Origin: JACKCR01 sp041390305
GTDB lineage: Bacteria; Eisenbacteria; RBG-16-71-46; CAIMUX01
Assembly: GCA_041390305.1 (NCBI GenBank)
Contig: JAWKQE010000031.1
Coordinates: 1 to 64,000, forward strand
Direction of reading: 5' to 3'
Length of the DNA: 64,000 nucleotides
Below the pieces are notes generated by a model that was given only the letters and a program-made list of their open reading frames with translations, made no database searches and was not told the origin of the DNA. How positions within the stretch are numbered: position 1 is the first letter of the stretch; the number at the start of each line of letters is the position of its first letter. Shown here one piece after another: positions 14,404 to 21,657 of the stretch. Made by a program: the position numbers and the translations under genes.

Positions 14404-14883
14404 ATGAGAGTACTGACCGGACTCCTGGCCCTGGTTCTGGCGGGATGTGCATCGAGCTCCACGGAGCCACTCTGCGTGTTCCGGGTCCCAAGCGACTGGA
14501 GTCCCTGGCGTGAGTTGCTGGGCGCATCGATCTCGTACGAGCTCGACGACGGGAGGACGCTCGACGGCAAAGTGACACGAGTGGCGTTCTTTCCGGCGAC
14601 GGAGATCGGGATCCGGGCGAAAGGCGAGTCGGAAGTCGTCACACTGAGCTTTGACGAAGCGCGGGATCGCCTGACGAACGTAGAGTATTCACGGGAATAC
14701 GAGTGGTCGCGCTACCTGGGGAAGTACGTGCCCTTGCAAGGGGCTGAGTGCCTCGTCACGGCCGTATCGCTGGAGCCGGACCGAACTGCAATCGTAATGA
14801 CCGAGCTCGGCGCCGAACGGGAGTTTCGTGCCGTGACGGCAGAGGCTCTAATGGCTTCCATTCGCGATCGCGATCGCGATTGA
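14404..14883 (+). CDS. Small lipoprotein
   Basis: A 159-residue protein. ATG 14404 is followed by a signal with lipobox VLAGC. The mature part contains ISYELDDGRTLDGKVTRVAF and IVMTELGAEREFRAVTAEAL. This suggests a small beta-barrel-like fold for binding or surface regulation, but no family is certain. The C-terminus is R-D-R-D-R-D, encoded by a GCGATC tandem repeat at 14864-14881. GAAAGGGGACAGGG provides the ribosome-binding site. The longer frame from 14221 overlaps the reductase gene and is rejected. Confidence 0.65.
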   Translation: MRVLTGLLALVLAGCASSSTEPLCVFRVPSDWSPWRELLGASISYELDDGRTLDGKVTRVAFFPATEIGIRAKGESEVVTLSFDEARDRLTNVEYSREYEWSRYLGKYVPLQGAECLVTAVSLEPDRTAIVMTELGAEREFRAVTAEALMASIRDRDRD

Positions 14884-14889
14884 GGCCCG

Positions 14890-15615
14890 GTGACTCCGAT
14901 GTTCGATGTATGGGGCGACATCTACCGTACGGAACTCTCCGGCCGGCCTGCGGCGCACGTGATCGAGCGTGACGACGGGTACCTCGATCACTTTGCGTCT
15001 GCTTCGAGCTACTTCGATTCGCCGGAGCAACGTCCGGAGCGGGACCTCCTCGATCGCCTCCAGGGCCCTGTGCTCGATCTTGCGGCGGGCGCCGGATCCC
15101 ATTCGTTGTACCTACAGGACTCCGCGGGGCTGGACGTCACGGCGGCGGAGTACTCGCCAGGTGCACGCGCGGTTTGCCTGGCCCGTGGGTGTCGGCGTGT
15201 TGTCGAAGCCGACCTGCGTCAGCTCGACCTTCCGTCGAGCGCCTATGGGAGCATCATCGTAATGGGCAACACGATCGGAGCCCATCAGACTCCGGACTCC
15301 TTCGTCGGCTTCCTTCGCCGGCTTCGTGACGCGGTGCGACCAGGAGGGTGCCTGCTGTTCACGATGATCGATCCATTGGATACGGTGGACGAGCGGCACC
15401 TCGGCTATCAAAGGAGCAACGTTGCCGCCGGTCGCCCGCCGGGACTCGTTCGGATCAGGATGTGGCGGGGTGATCGGCACGACGATTGGATGTACCTCTG
15501 GATGCTCACAGAGCCGGAACTGAGGCACTCGTTGGCCGAGTCTGAGTGGACCGAAGTTGGCTCTCGTCGTGCCGGACCACTAAGGGTTATACTATGCGAG
15601 AAAGTCTCCGGCTGA
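14890..15615 (+). CDS. Class I SAM-dependent methyltransferase
   Basis: A 241-residue cytoplasmic enzyme. Motif I is VLDLAAGAGSHSLYL (about residues 60-74), motif II DVTAAEYSPGA, motif III region SIIVMGNTIG, and post-motif FLRRLRDAVRPGGCLLFTMID. It is full length, with a C-terminal substrate region containing DRHDDWMYLWMLTEPELR. The acceptor is unknown. GTG 14890 lies six bases after the preceding stop, implying co-translation with the lipoprotein. It ends seven bases before degenerate site A19. Confidence 0.82.
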   Translation: MTPMFDVWGDIYRTELSGRPAAHVIERDDGYLDHFASASSYFDSPEQRPERDLLDRLQGPVLDLAAGAGSHSLYLQDSAGLDVTAAEYSPGARAVCLARGCRRVVEADLRQLDLPSSAYGSIIVMGNTIGAHQTPDSFVGFLRRLRDAVRPGGCLLFTMIDPLDTVDERHLGYQRSNVAAGRPPGLVRIRMWRGDRHDDWMYLWMLTEPELRHSLAESEWTEVGSRRAGPLRVILCEKVSG

Positions 15616-15622
15616 AGGAGAC

Positions 15623-15709
15623 GCGTAACCTGCGAGCCCATTGGTACGCTGCCTGTTCTAGGCTGCGCTCCAACCCACGGGCGGTTGGCTCTGCATCTGA
15701 GAGGTACCA
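15623..15709 (+). repeat. Degenerate attC-like site A19
   Basis: R'' GCGTAAC (15623-15629) is intact. The centre CGCTGCCTGTTCTAGGCTGC and CCAACCCACGGG is recognisable with mutations; the right arm GGCTCTGCATCTGA is shortened, and R' is GGTACCA. The next ATG follows two bases later with GAGAGG as ribosome-binding site. Confidence 0.6.
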
Positions 15710-15711
15710 GA

Positions 15712-16383
15712 ATGAGATCGCTTGTGTCGGGTCTCGTTGCATTTCATCTGATCGCGTTCGCATCCGTTTCGACCGGGGGACCAAATGAGAACGGAACGTT
15801 GGTCGTCCACGGTTGTGATCTGTGTTTCACTACGACTGATTGGCCGTTCTTCTGTGATCCGACCAACTGGCCCCAGGAGCTCCTTCCGACGACGTGTGCC
15901 GAGGTCAATACGTACCTGGAAGGCGCGAACACGGTCGTTTGGTATGTCTACGCGGCCTTCCCTCCGTCAGCATCTCCGCGCCTCAGTGAGGTGTCTTTCG
16001 GAATCGACCTCCCCGAACTGGAACTCGTGGTGGTCGCGTGGGGAAGTTGTGCCGACGCATTCGAGGCGACGAGCAACTGGCCGGGCTCAGGCAGCGGTAC
16101 GGTGTTGCGGTGGTCTGTTCCACAGGAATCGACCTTCGTCACTGCAGCCTACTTCGCCGGCTACAACTACTACGGGAACCCAGTCTCGTTTGCGCTGACG
16201 CCTCACCCCGAGGTAGGAGGCTACTTCGGGGACGACTCCGATCCGATCGTGAAGGATCCAATTGCCCAGTACGGCAGCCTTGGGTGGGACGGAGGCGAAG
16301 GATCCGCCCCTTGTCCCGAGGAGCCGACGCCGACCGTGCGGCAGAGCTGGGGGAAGACGAAGTGGGAGATCCGGTCCAAGTGA
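15712..16383 (+). CDS. Secreted protein with C-terminal W-G-x-x-K motif
   Basis: A 223-residue exported protein. The signal peptide LVSGLVAFHLIAFASVSTG is followed by a mature domain rich in aromatic residues and cysteines (HGCDLCFTT, FFCDPTNWP, TTCAEV). The central part, VVWYVYAAFPPSASPRLSEV then FGIDLPELELVVVAWGSC, looks like an extracellular beta domain. It ends VRQSWGKTKWEIRSK. The same W-G-x-x-K tail closes three other secreted proteins in this window (23067, 23656, 55090), so it is probably a sorting or attachment signal. ATG 15712 abuts degenerate site A19. The last codons overlap R'' of site A20. Confidence 0.7.
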   Translation: MRSLVSGLVAFHLIAFASVSTGGPNENGTLVVHGCDLCFTTTDWPFFCDPTNWPQELLPTTCAEVNTYLEGANTVVWYVYAAFPPSASPRLSEVSFGIDLPELELVVVAWGSCADAFEATSNWPGSGSGTVLRWSVPQESTFVTAAYFAGYNYYGNPVSFALTPHPEVGGYFGDDSDPIVKDPIAQYGSLGWDGGEGSAPCPEEPTPTVRQSWGKTKWEIRSK

Positions 16384-16484
16384 AGCCCGGTCGCTCCGGA
16401 CTGTTCTGCTAGGCCGGTTGTTTCCAGCAGCGCGTCGACGTCTCGGAAAACGGGCTCGCAGGCGGAGCCGTTGAGGAGACCGCC
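16374..16484 (+). repeat. attC-like site A20 (111 bp, degenerate)
   Basis: GTCCAAG (16374-16380) replaces R'', GACCGCC (16478-16484) replaces R'. The hairpin CTGTTCTGCT...CCAGCAGCGCG and right arm ACGGGCTCGCAGGCGGAGCC are recognisable. Confidence 0.65.
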
Positions 16485-16493
16485 ATCGACGAA

Positions 16494-16997
16494 GTGAAGC
16501 GACCGGCCGTGATCGGCACCCTCGCAGGCGTCTACGTCGCTGCGGGGATCTTCTTCCTGCTCGTCTTCGGGTTCGAGGTCCGTATCTCGAGCGGAGTCTT
16601 CGAAGTCGACAGTCCCAGTCGACTTCCCGGCTTGGCGATTGCGTTGGTCAAGCCTTGTCTCGCCTTTCTCGGAGCCGCGGCGATCCTCCGAGGCGGTCCA
16701 CGTGCTTGGTGGGTGGCGGTCCTGCTTCCGGTCTACCTCATGGCGCCGCATCTCCATGCCATGGTCCTTGCTCCTCACCGTGCGGCTCAGTACGGGCCGC
16801 CAAGGCAGGGCCTCTCTAGCTACTATGGCCAGCGGATTGCGTTCTCCCTCCTGTACGGCCTGCCGATTCCGATACTCCTCCGGCGACGTGTTCGCGGGTA
16901 CTTCGGCTTGGATCAGTCCCCGCGATTTCTGACCGCCGGCATCGTGGTGCTGGCTGTGGCTCTTGTGCTGGTCTGGTCAGGAGTGGCACGCTTGTGA
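16494..16997 (+). CDS. Cassette-encoded multi-pass membrane protein
   Basis: A 167-residue protein with about four transmembrane helices: TLAGVYVAAGIFFLLVFGF, then GLAIALVKPCLAFLGAAAIL, WWVAVLLPVYLMAPHL and ILVWSGVARL-type segments near the end. There are no conserved catalytic residues and no recognised family. GTG 16494 lies nine bases after site A20, and TTGAGGAGACC within the site supplies the ribosome-binding sequence. It fills its cassette alone. Confidence 0.62.
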   Translation: MKRPAVIGTLAGVYVAAGIFFLLVFGFEVRISSGVFEVDSPSRLPGLAIALVKPCLAFLGAAAILRGGPRAWWVAVLLPVYLMAPHLHAMVLAPHRAAQYGPPRQGLSSYYGQRIAFSLLYGLPIPILLRRRVRGYFGLDQSPRFLTAGIVVLAVALVLVWSGVARL

Positions 16998-17026
16998 GGG
17001 CTGTTGGCACGCAGAGAACGTCGGCC

Positions 17027-17083
17027 GATCAGCCGCTTGTCACTTGCTTGCTTCAGGCAGCGCACCCACCCTTCGGGGCAGGA
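17027..17083 (+). repeat. Degenerate attC-like centre A21
   Basis: GATCAGCCGCTTGTCACTTG and GGCAGCGCACCCACCCTTCG align base by base with the centre of the intact sites. Both core boxes are lost. Confidence 0.5.
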
Positions 17084-17091
17084 ACATAGAG

Positions 17092-17826
17092 ATGGACGAT
17101 CGACAGATTCAGGAGGCGGTGCGCGAGAAGTACAGGAAAGTCGCGCGGACCGCGGAAGGCGTGTTCGGATATGCCACGGGGCAGGAGGGCGCGCGGGCAC
17201 TTGGCTATGATGCGCAGGCGATCGCGGACGCTCCGCCGGAACTCATGGCGTCGTTCTGTGGGGTCGGCAATCCGCTCTCACTCGGACCGGTTCGATCCGG
17301 CGAGACCATATTGGACGTAGGGTGTGGAGCCGGCTTCGACGTCTATGTCGCCAGCAGAATCCTGGGCGAGGACGGCCTGGCGCTGGGACTCGATCTGACT
17401 CCCGAGATGGTCTCGGTCGCCCAACAGAACCTCGCTCGTGCCGGTGTGCGCGGTGCGGAGGTGCGGCACGGAACGTCCGAAGCGCTCCCGTACGAGAGCG
17501 CCACCGTCGACGTCGCCGTATCCAATGGCGTATTCAATCTCTCTCCGAACAAGCATCGGACTTTCGAAGAAGTGTTCCGCGTCCTGAGGCCGGGGGGACG
17601 ACTGCAGTTTGCCGACATCGTTCTGGACGAGGACCTGCCAGGCGATGTCGTAGGTAGCCTGGAGGCGTGGTCGAACTGAATTGGCGGAGCGATCCCCGTG
17701 CGGGATCTCATCGAGATACTGGAGAGCGTCGGCTTCGTCGACGTCGAACGCGTGGCTTGGACGGGTGTGTCGACTTCGAAGTTCACCAAGGCGGCGACGT
17801 TTCGCGCGAGGAAGCCTGGGGCCTGA
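17092..17826 (+). CDS. ArsM-like methyltransferase, probable selenoprotein (TGA = Sec196)
   Basis: A class I SAM methyltransferase related to arsenite methyltransferases. Features are FCGVGNPLSLG (Cys56), motif I ILDVGCGAGFDVYVAS, LGLDLTPEMV, EALPYESATVDVAVSNGV, FNLSPNKHRTFEEVFRVLRP and GGRLQFADIVL. Codon 196 is TGA (17677-17679) in SLEAWSN-TGA-IGGAIPVRDL. After it the same frame continues for 48 codons with family-like content (EILESVGFVDVE, SKFTKAATFRARKPGA) to TGA 17824-17826. ArsM enzymes have a catalytic Cys at exactly this place (W-x-x-C-I/V-x-GAL-P), so TGA most simply encodes selenocysteine. A hairpin at 17691-17707 has the position and loop of a bacterial SECIS. The alternative is a Cys-to-stop mutation. 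Starts at ATG 17092 after AGGAACATAGAG. A third ArsM cysteine is not seen. Confidence 0.8.
17677..17707 (+). promoter_or_regulatory. Candidate bacterial SECIS element
   Basis: In-frame TGA at 17677-17679, 11 bases, then GATCCC (17691-17696), loop CGTGC, GGGATC (17702-17707). The six-pair stem is perfect. The apical loop starts 18 bases after the TGA and has a G in its first two positions, as required for SelB binding in bacterial SECIS elements. It lies inside the coding frame, as all bacterial SECIS do. Confidence 0.65.
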
Positions 17827-17843
17827 GGAACTGGGTCATCCGA

Positions 17844-17893
17844 CACCAACTCTCCGGAACCGGGCCGCAATGCAACCCTGTGGGGAGGCAGGC
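17844..17893 (+). repeat. Degenerate attC-like site A22
   Basis: CACCAAC (17844-17850), a short middle, then AACCCTGTGGGGA and GGCAGGC (17887-17893). The right end aligns with site A12, which precedes the paralogous gene at 7962. Confidence 0.5.
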
Positions 17894-17896
17894 AAC

Positions 17897-18306
17897 CTGA
17901 AACGGGCAATCGTCGCCATACTGTTCGGACTCATCGGTGTCAGCGGCTCTGGCTGCACGGTCGTGGCTATGGCGTGGGAAGGGTGATGGACAGGCCTGGT
18001 TTCGAACAGCTTCCCAACGCCACCGTCCGTGACCTCGAGCCGGGGTGGACGGTTCGCGTCAGGACCGCCCACGGGATCCGGGAGGGAGTCGTTCACGGCT
18101 TGCTGTCCGATGGCCCGACAGACGTGCTCCTACTCGGACAACCAGCGTTGGCGCGGCTCGACAGTATCCCGGCGTCGGAGATCCAATACATCGAGCGGGG
18201 AGGCAGACTGGGCAACCCGACGGCGATCGGGACGCTCCTCGGCGTGGCGGTCGATGCCTACCTGCTCATACGCCTCACGGAAGGTCTCGACGGACTCGCG
18301 GAGTAG
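17897..18306 (+). pseudogene. Decayed paralogue of the 7962 cassette lipoprotein
   Basis: Aligns with the protein at 7962-8381 along its length. The signal KRAIVAILFGLIGVSGSGC is in one frame. After TVV the sequence continues one frame over with GYGVGRVMDRPGFEQLPN, ATVRDLEPGWTVRV and IERGGRLGNPTAIGTLLG. One base is missing between 17964 and 17965. The paralogue's GTG start corresponds to CTG here (17897-17899); the alternative start ATG 17870 lies inside the degenerate site. Either a decayed duplicate or a sequencing deletion plus weak start. It shows that the array extends at least to 18,306. Confidence 0.7.
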
Positions 18307-18316
18307 GAGGACGCTA

Positions 18317-18979
18317 GTGGGAAGGACCCAGACTGCGTACGACCGTTGGGCTCCGACGTACGATCACGACCCCAATCCGCAGACGACCCTCGAGACGAAC
18401 GACGTCCTCGACCTTCTGCGCGTCGACGGCGAGAGCCGGGTTCTGGATGCGGCATGTGGCACGGGGCGCTACGTCGGTCCCATCCTCGGGGCGCGCGCTC
18501 GCGTCGTCGGCTTCGACTTGTCCTTGGGCATGCTGGCTCGCAGCCGTGACGCACATCCGCATGTCTCTTTCGTACAAGCGAGCCTGGGCTCACGACTGCC
18601 CTACCCGTCGGCGGGTTTCACTCATGTGTTGTGTGCGCAGGCGCTGAAGCACGTCGAAGACCTGAACGGTGCGTTCGCGGAACTCGCCCGTGTGCTCCGG
18701 CCCGGAGGACGACTGGTGTTCTCCGTCACTCACCCCGAGATGGACTTCTCGGACTACGAGCTGAGCTTCGCGCCGAGTTTCATTCTGTCCCGGGAAGCAG
18801 ACATCCATCACCATACGGAGCAGGACTACAGAGACGCGATCGCATCGGCGGGGCTGGTGGTGGATGAGTGGCGCCCGGTGTTGGTGTCGACGACCATTGC
18901 GCACTTCCTGACGCCTGGATCATTCGAGCGAGTCGAGGGACGGCCGCAGATTCTCGTTGCATCGGCGATCCGCCGATAG
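18317..18979 (+). CDS. Class I SAM methyltransferase (Methyltransf_11 type)
   Basis: A 220-residue cytoplasmic enzyme. It begins VGRTQTAYDRWAPTYDHDPN, typical of the family. Motif I is VLDAACGTGRYVGPIL, motif II VVGFDLSLGML, then SAGFTHVLCAQALKHVEDL and FAELARVLRPGGRLVFSVTH. The C-terminus HHHTEQDYRDAIASAGLVVD is the usual cap. GTG 18317 has AGGAGG six bases upstream. It lies ten bases after the decayed lipoprotein with no site between, so it may be a second gene in that cassette or the first chromosomal gene. At 18985-19000, GTACCCTTCGG is a possible last fossil of a site. Confidence 0.83.
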   Translation: MGRTQTAYDRWAPTYDHDPNPQTTLETNDVLDLLRVDGESRVLDAACGTGRYVGPILGARARVVGFDLSLGMLARSRDAHPHVSFVQASLGSRLPYPSAGFTHVLCAQALKHVEDLNGAFAELARVLRPGGRLVFSVTHPEMDFSDYELSFAPSFILSREADIHHHTEQDYRDAIASAGLVVDEWRPVLVSTTIAHFLTPGSFERVEGRPQILVASAIRR

Positions 18980-19062
18980 CGGCGCACGTACCCTTCGGCG
19001 ATGGCACCATGCTTCAACACTGTCGAGCCGAGTGACGCGAACGCATGGAGGAGGAGTTCCCA

Positions 19063-19569
19063 ATGAACCTACGGTTTCCTCTCCGCTTCAGGATCGTTGC
19101 CATGGCGATCGCGCTTGCGTTGTTGGGTTGCGCCGACGGATCCGTTGCGCCCCCCGGGGGGATCGTTCCGACGCCGGACGACCTCCTGTCGGCTCCCTCG
19201 CAACTCACGATCGATGGGCACACGTACGAACTGTGGACTTACCTCTGGCGTGACTTCCAGCCGTTCAGCCCCCCGGACGGCAAACCGCTCATCGCCCTCG
19301 TTCGCTTGGTCGACGTCGACTCGCGCGCGGTGCCGGCGGATGTCACCCTCGAATACCTCTGGGTCGTGAACGGCACGGAGACGTGGGCAACGGAGTTCTC
19401 TGGTGAGGAGAGACCGCCTCAGCCCGACCACACGATCGAGCGAGTCGCGCGGGGCGGGCCGAAGTGGGGCCCGGACGTCGCTGTGGACGTGGTGGCCAGA
19501 GTCCGGGTCGGCGACTCCGGAGAGTCGAGGATCCTGAGCAGCGACCAGCCCATCGAACGAACGGACTGA
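19063..19569 (+). CDS. Lipoprotein of unknown function
   Basis: A 168-residue protein. The signal ALALLGC is a clear lipobox (Cys about residue 22). The mature part contains YELWTYLWRDFQPFSPPDGK and PLIALVRLVDVDS, then LEYLWVVNGTETW. The pattern resembles a small family of exported beta-proteins I have no name for. ATG 19063 follows GGAGGAGTTCCCA, which is strong. It stands alone with about 200 bases of gene-free DNA on its 3' side. Confidence 0.65.
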   Translation: MNLRFPLRFRIVAMAIALALLGCADGSVAPPGGIVPTPDDLLSAPSQLTIDGHTYELWTYLWRDFQPFSPPDGKPLIALVRLVDVDSRAVPADVTLEYLWVVNGTETWATEFSGEERPPQPDHTIERVARGGPKWGPDVAVDVVARVRVGDSGESRILSSDQPIERTD

Positions 19570-19772
19570 GAACGCGACCCAACTGGACTTCGATCTGGTA
19601 CGGAGTCCAGTGCGCTGGAGTTGCCTCGGTGTCAACCAGTGGCTCAGGTGCACAGTAGGTCCCGTCGCCCGCTGAATGTATAAGATGAGCAATATGTATG
19701 CCATCCGAGTAGTGACTTCGGGCGTCTGGCGGCTACCATACGTGAGAGTCTGACTCGCGGAGGGAGGTGCCG

Positions 19773-20441
19773 TTGACACGGAAAGTATGTGTCGCAGTTG
19801 TGGCGTTGATCCTGGTGTTCATGAACTCCAACTGCGCGAAGAGGGTGGTCGACTGGGACGTTCGTCTCGGTGAGTGCACCGATCGACGCAGCGGATACTA
19901 CTCGTATCTCCAGGGGCTGCCAGCTGGCCCGGCAGAGGACGTCTGTGTTCTCGTCGCCAGTCGAGCGCGCATCGAGGGGCAGAAGCTCTTCGAGTCCGGG
20001 GATGTGCACCTCATCCATCCGACTGCGTTGGTCGGTGCCGCGAAAACCTACGTGGTGCCGGACGATATTCGGTTCCTCTCCAGGTCGTGTGATCTGCCTG
20101 AGGTCGCCCCTGCCGACACGATCGAGGTCGGCTACTTCGTCAACCAGATCGGTGTTCGCACGGGCTCGCAGTATGAGAAGGGACCCATCCCCGGTGGCCC
20201 GAAGGGACTCAGCTGGGCTCACATCCATCCGAACGCGGCGGGGGAGCTGGAGAATGCTCTGAAGGGGATGCTGGATAGAGCAGCCGCGGAGGGCGCGGAC
20301 GCGATCGTCGACCTGTCTGTCTACTGGAGTTCCGCACCGGACGCGTTCGGTGACATGGGACTCTACATGCGTGGGCGGGCAGTCGCCTACGGAACGGTTC
20401 GCGAAGTGAGCACTGACGGAGGCCCTTGGGATCTGAAGTGA
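19773..20441 (+). CDS. Lipoprotein with YbjQ-like C-terminal region (tentative)
   Basis: TTG 19773 is preferred because GGAGGGAGG ends five bases upstream; GTG 19767 is the alternative. The signal VALILVFMNSNC ends in a lipobox-like NSNC. The C-terminal third, LDRAAAEGADAIVDLSVYWS then GLYMRGRAVAYGTV, resembles YbjQ-like domains that form small oligomeric beta-barrels. The middle has conserved-looking PDDIRFLSRSCDLP. Function unknown. A TATAAG at 19679-19684 may be part of its promoter, although no good -35 is seen. Confidence 0.6.
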   Translation: MTRKVCVAVVALILVFMNSNCAKRVVDWDVRLGECTDRRSGYYSYLQGLPAGPAEDVCVLVASRARIEGQKLFESGDVHLIHPTALVGAAKTYVVPDDIRFLSRSCDLPEVAPADTIEVGYFVNQIGVRTGSQYEKGPIPGGPKGLSWAHIHPNAAGELENALKGMLDRAAAEGADAIVDLSVYWSSAPDAFGDMGLYMRGRAVAYGTVREVSTDGGPWDLK

Positions 20442-20459
20442 GCCGAAGCGGAGTCGTGC

Positions 20460-21206
20460 ATGGTTTGGTGGCGACGGAAGAAGAAGGAAGGCACTCCCGA
20501 TCCGGGTTCCGATCCCCTATCCACAGTCAGATGGATCCCCGCGGAGGAGTCCGAGTTCGGCGTCGAGGTCTTGGACTGCAGAGAGTTCACGGCGTCGGTG
20601 CATTCACTCACGCAGGATCCGAAGATCGGCGATGCGTTCGCCGCCCTACGAGCGGTCGACGGAAGAGAGTATCTCGGCAAAACTCCGGAGTCTCCGCTTC
20701 GGCTCGAGTGCGATCTGTCGTACTCGCACCGTGGGGAGACGAGGGACGGCCCTCTCTTCAAAGCGGCCTGCATGGAAGACAAGTGGGACATCTATCTCTA
20801 CGACGGTGGGCTTTACTTTACCCGAAGTTGGACGGGTCAGCTCGCGTATGTCGCGGAGATCCGGTTTTCGGAGAGCTCTGCAAACGTCGTCTCTGTCCTC
20901 GCGCCCGGCGACTCGATGTCGAAGCAGCCCGGCTTTCATGTTCGTGCGATGGACTTCCTGGTTCGAAGCCATCTCTACCGTCAGATGTTCCCTCACCCGC
21001 TTCCCAAGAGTCTGGGCCGCGACGAGCGAGCGCAGGGACTCTTCTCATTCTCCCAGTTCGGAAGATACGGCCTGCTTGGCACCTTCGAGGACATCACTCA
21101 CCTTCCTCCTCCGAAGCTGGGTAGGGCACATGACGGTGACCCGAGAGATGAGTCGGTGCCCGATCGCTCACGGAGCGAGACGGGCACGGGCAAGGAGAGG
21201 CAGTGA
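20460..21206 (+). CDS. Conserved protein of unknown function
   Basis: A 248-residue cytoplasmic protein with a basic N-terminus (WWRRKKKEG). A globular domain with FGVEVLDCREFTASVHSLTQ is followed by DPKIGDAFAALRAVDG, then MEDKWDIYLYDGGLYFTRSW and a late SFSQFGRYGLLGTFED. The block DKWDIYLYDGxLYF-RSWTG is a pattern I associate with unannotated bacterial proteins; no function is known. The C-terminal 30 residues are charged and disordered. The TGA overlaps the next gene's GTG start. Confidence 0.6.
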   Translation: MVWWRRKKKEGTPDPGSDPLSTVRWIPAEESEFGVEVLDCREFTASVHSLTQDPKIGDAFAALRAVDGREYLGKTPESPLRLECDLSYSHRGETRDGPLFKAACMEDKWDIYLYDGGLYFTRSWTGQLAYVAEIRFSESSANVVSVLAPGDSMSKQPGFHVRAMDFLVRSHLYRQMFPHPLPKSLGRDERAQGLFSFSQFGRYGLLGTFEDITHLPPPKLGRAHDGDPRDESVPDRSRSETGTGKERQ

Positions 21207-21634
21207 TCGCACCTCCCGATGTACTCGACACCGAACGCCTCCAGCACGCGGCTCAGATGCCGATGTCACTCGATGGGCGGCGCTTCTATCACCCCGGTAT
21301 CATTGCGACGTATTCGGTGCTCAGCCTTCCGGTAGGGATGTACCTCTACGGACTGAACGTCGCGAGACGCGGCAGTAGAGTGATGGGGCGTACGATGACG
21401 ATCGTTGCCGGCCTCGTTCTGCTGGGAATGTTCGTGAACGCAGCCGCCGGAGGGCCCCCTCTTCGCACAGGGGCCCTCGGCATCTTCGTCGGTATCGCGA
21501 TGATCCGTCTGGAGTCGAGTACCTATCGATACGCAGTGGCCCACGGAGGAACTCGGGCGCGGTGGTGGCCGCCGCTCCTCTGGGTCATCGGGATCGGCGT
21601 ACTCTTGGCTCTCGTCGTTCCATTACTGATCTAG
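21203..21634 (+). CDS. Membrane protein, translationally coupled
   Basis: GTG 21203 overlaps the previous stop (GTGA). The 143-residue protein begins with an amphipathic part and has four hydrophobic segments (IIATYSVLSLPVGMYLYGL, MTIVAGLVLLGMFVNAA, ALGIFVGIAMI, PLLWVIGIGVLLALVVPLLI). The coupling suggests that it works with the soluble 20460 protein at the membrane. No family recognised. A nine-base inverted repeat (GAGGGCCCC/GGGGCCCTC) lies inside the gene at 21450-21478. Confidence 0.65.
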   Translation: MIAPPDVLDTERLQHAAQMPMSLDGRRFYHPGIIATYSVLSLPVGMYLYGLNVARRGSRVMGRTMTIVAGLVLLGMFVNAAAGGPPLRTGALGIFVGIAMIRLESSTYRYAVAHGGTRARWWPPLLWVIGIGVLLALVVPLLI

Positions 21635-21657
21635 TGTTCGCCGGAGCTGGAGGGAAC

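Noticed and set aside
219..17893. REP/BIME-type or insertion-sequence ends as explanation of the repeats
   Set aside because: The copies have paired core boxes, an unpaired inner base, a fixed orientation and single unrelated genes between them; no transposase is present.
21450..21478. Nine-base inverted repeat GAGGGCCCC/GGGGCCCTC as a terminator
   Set aside because: It is inside a coding gene and has no T-run.
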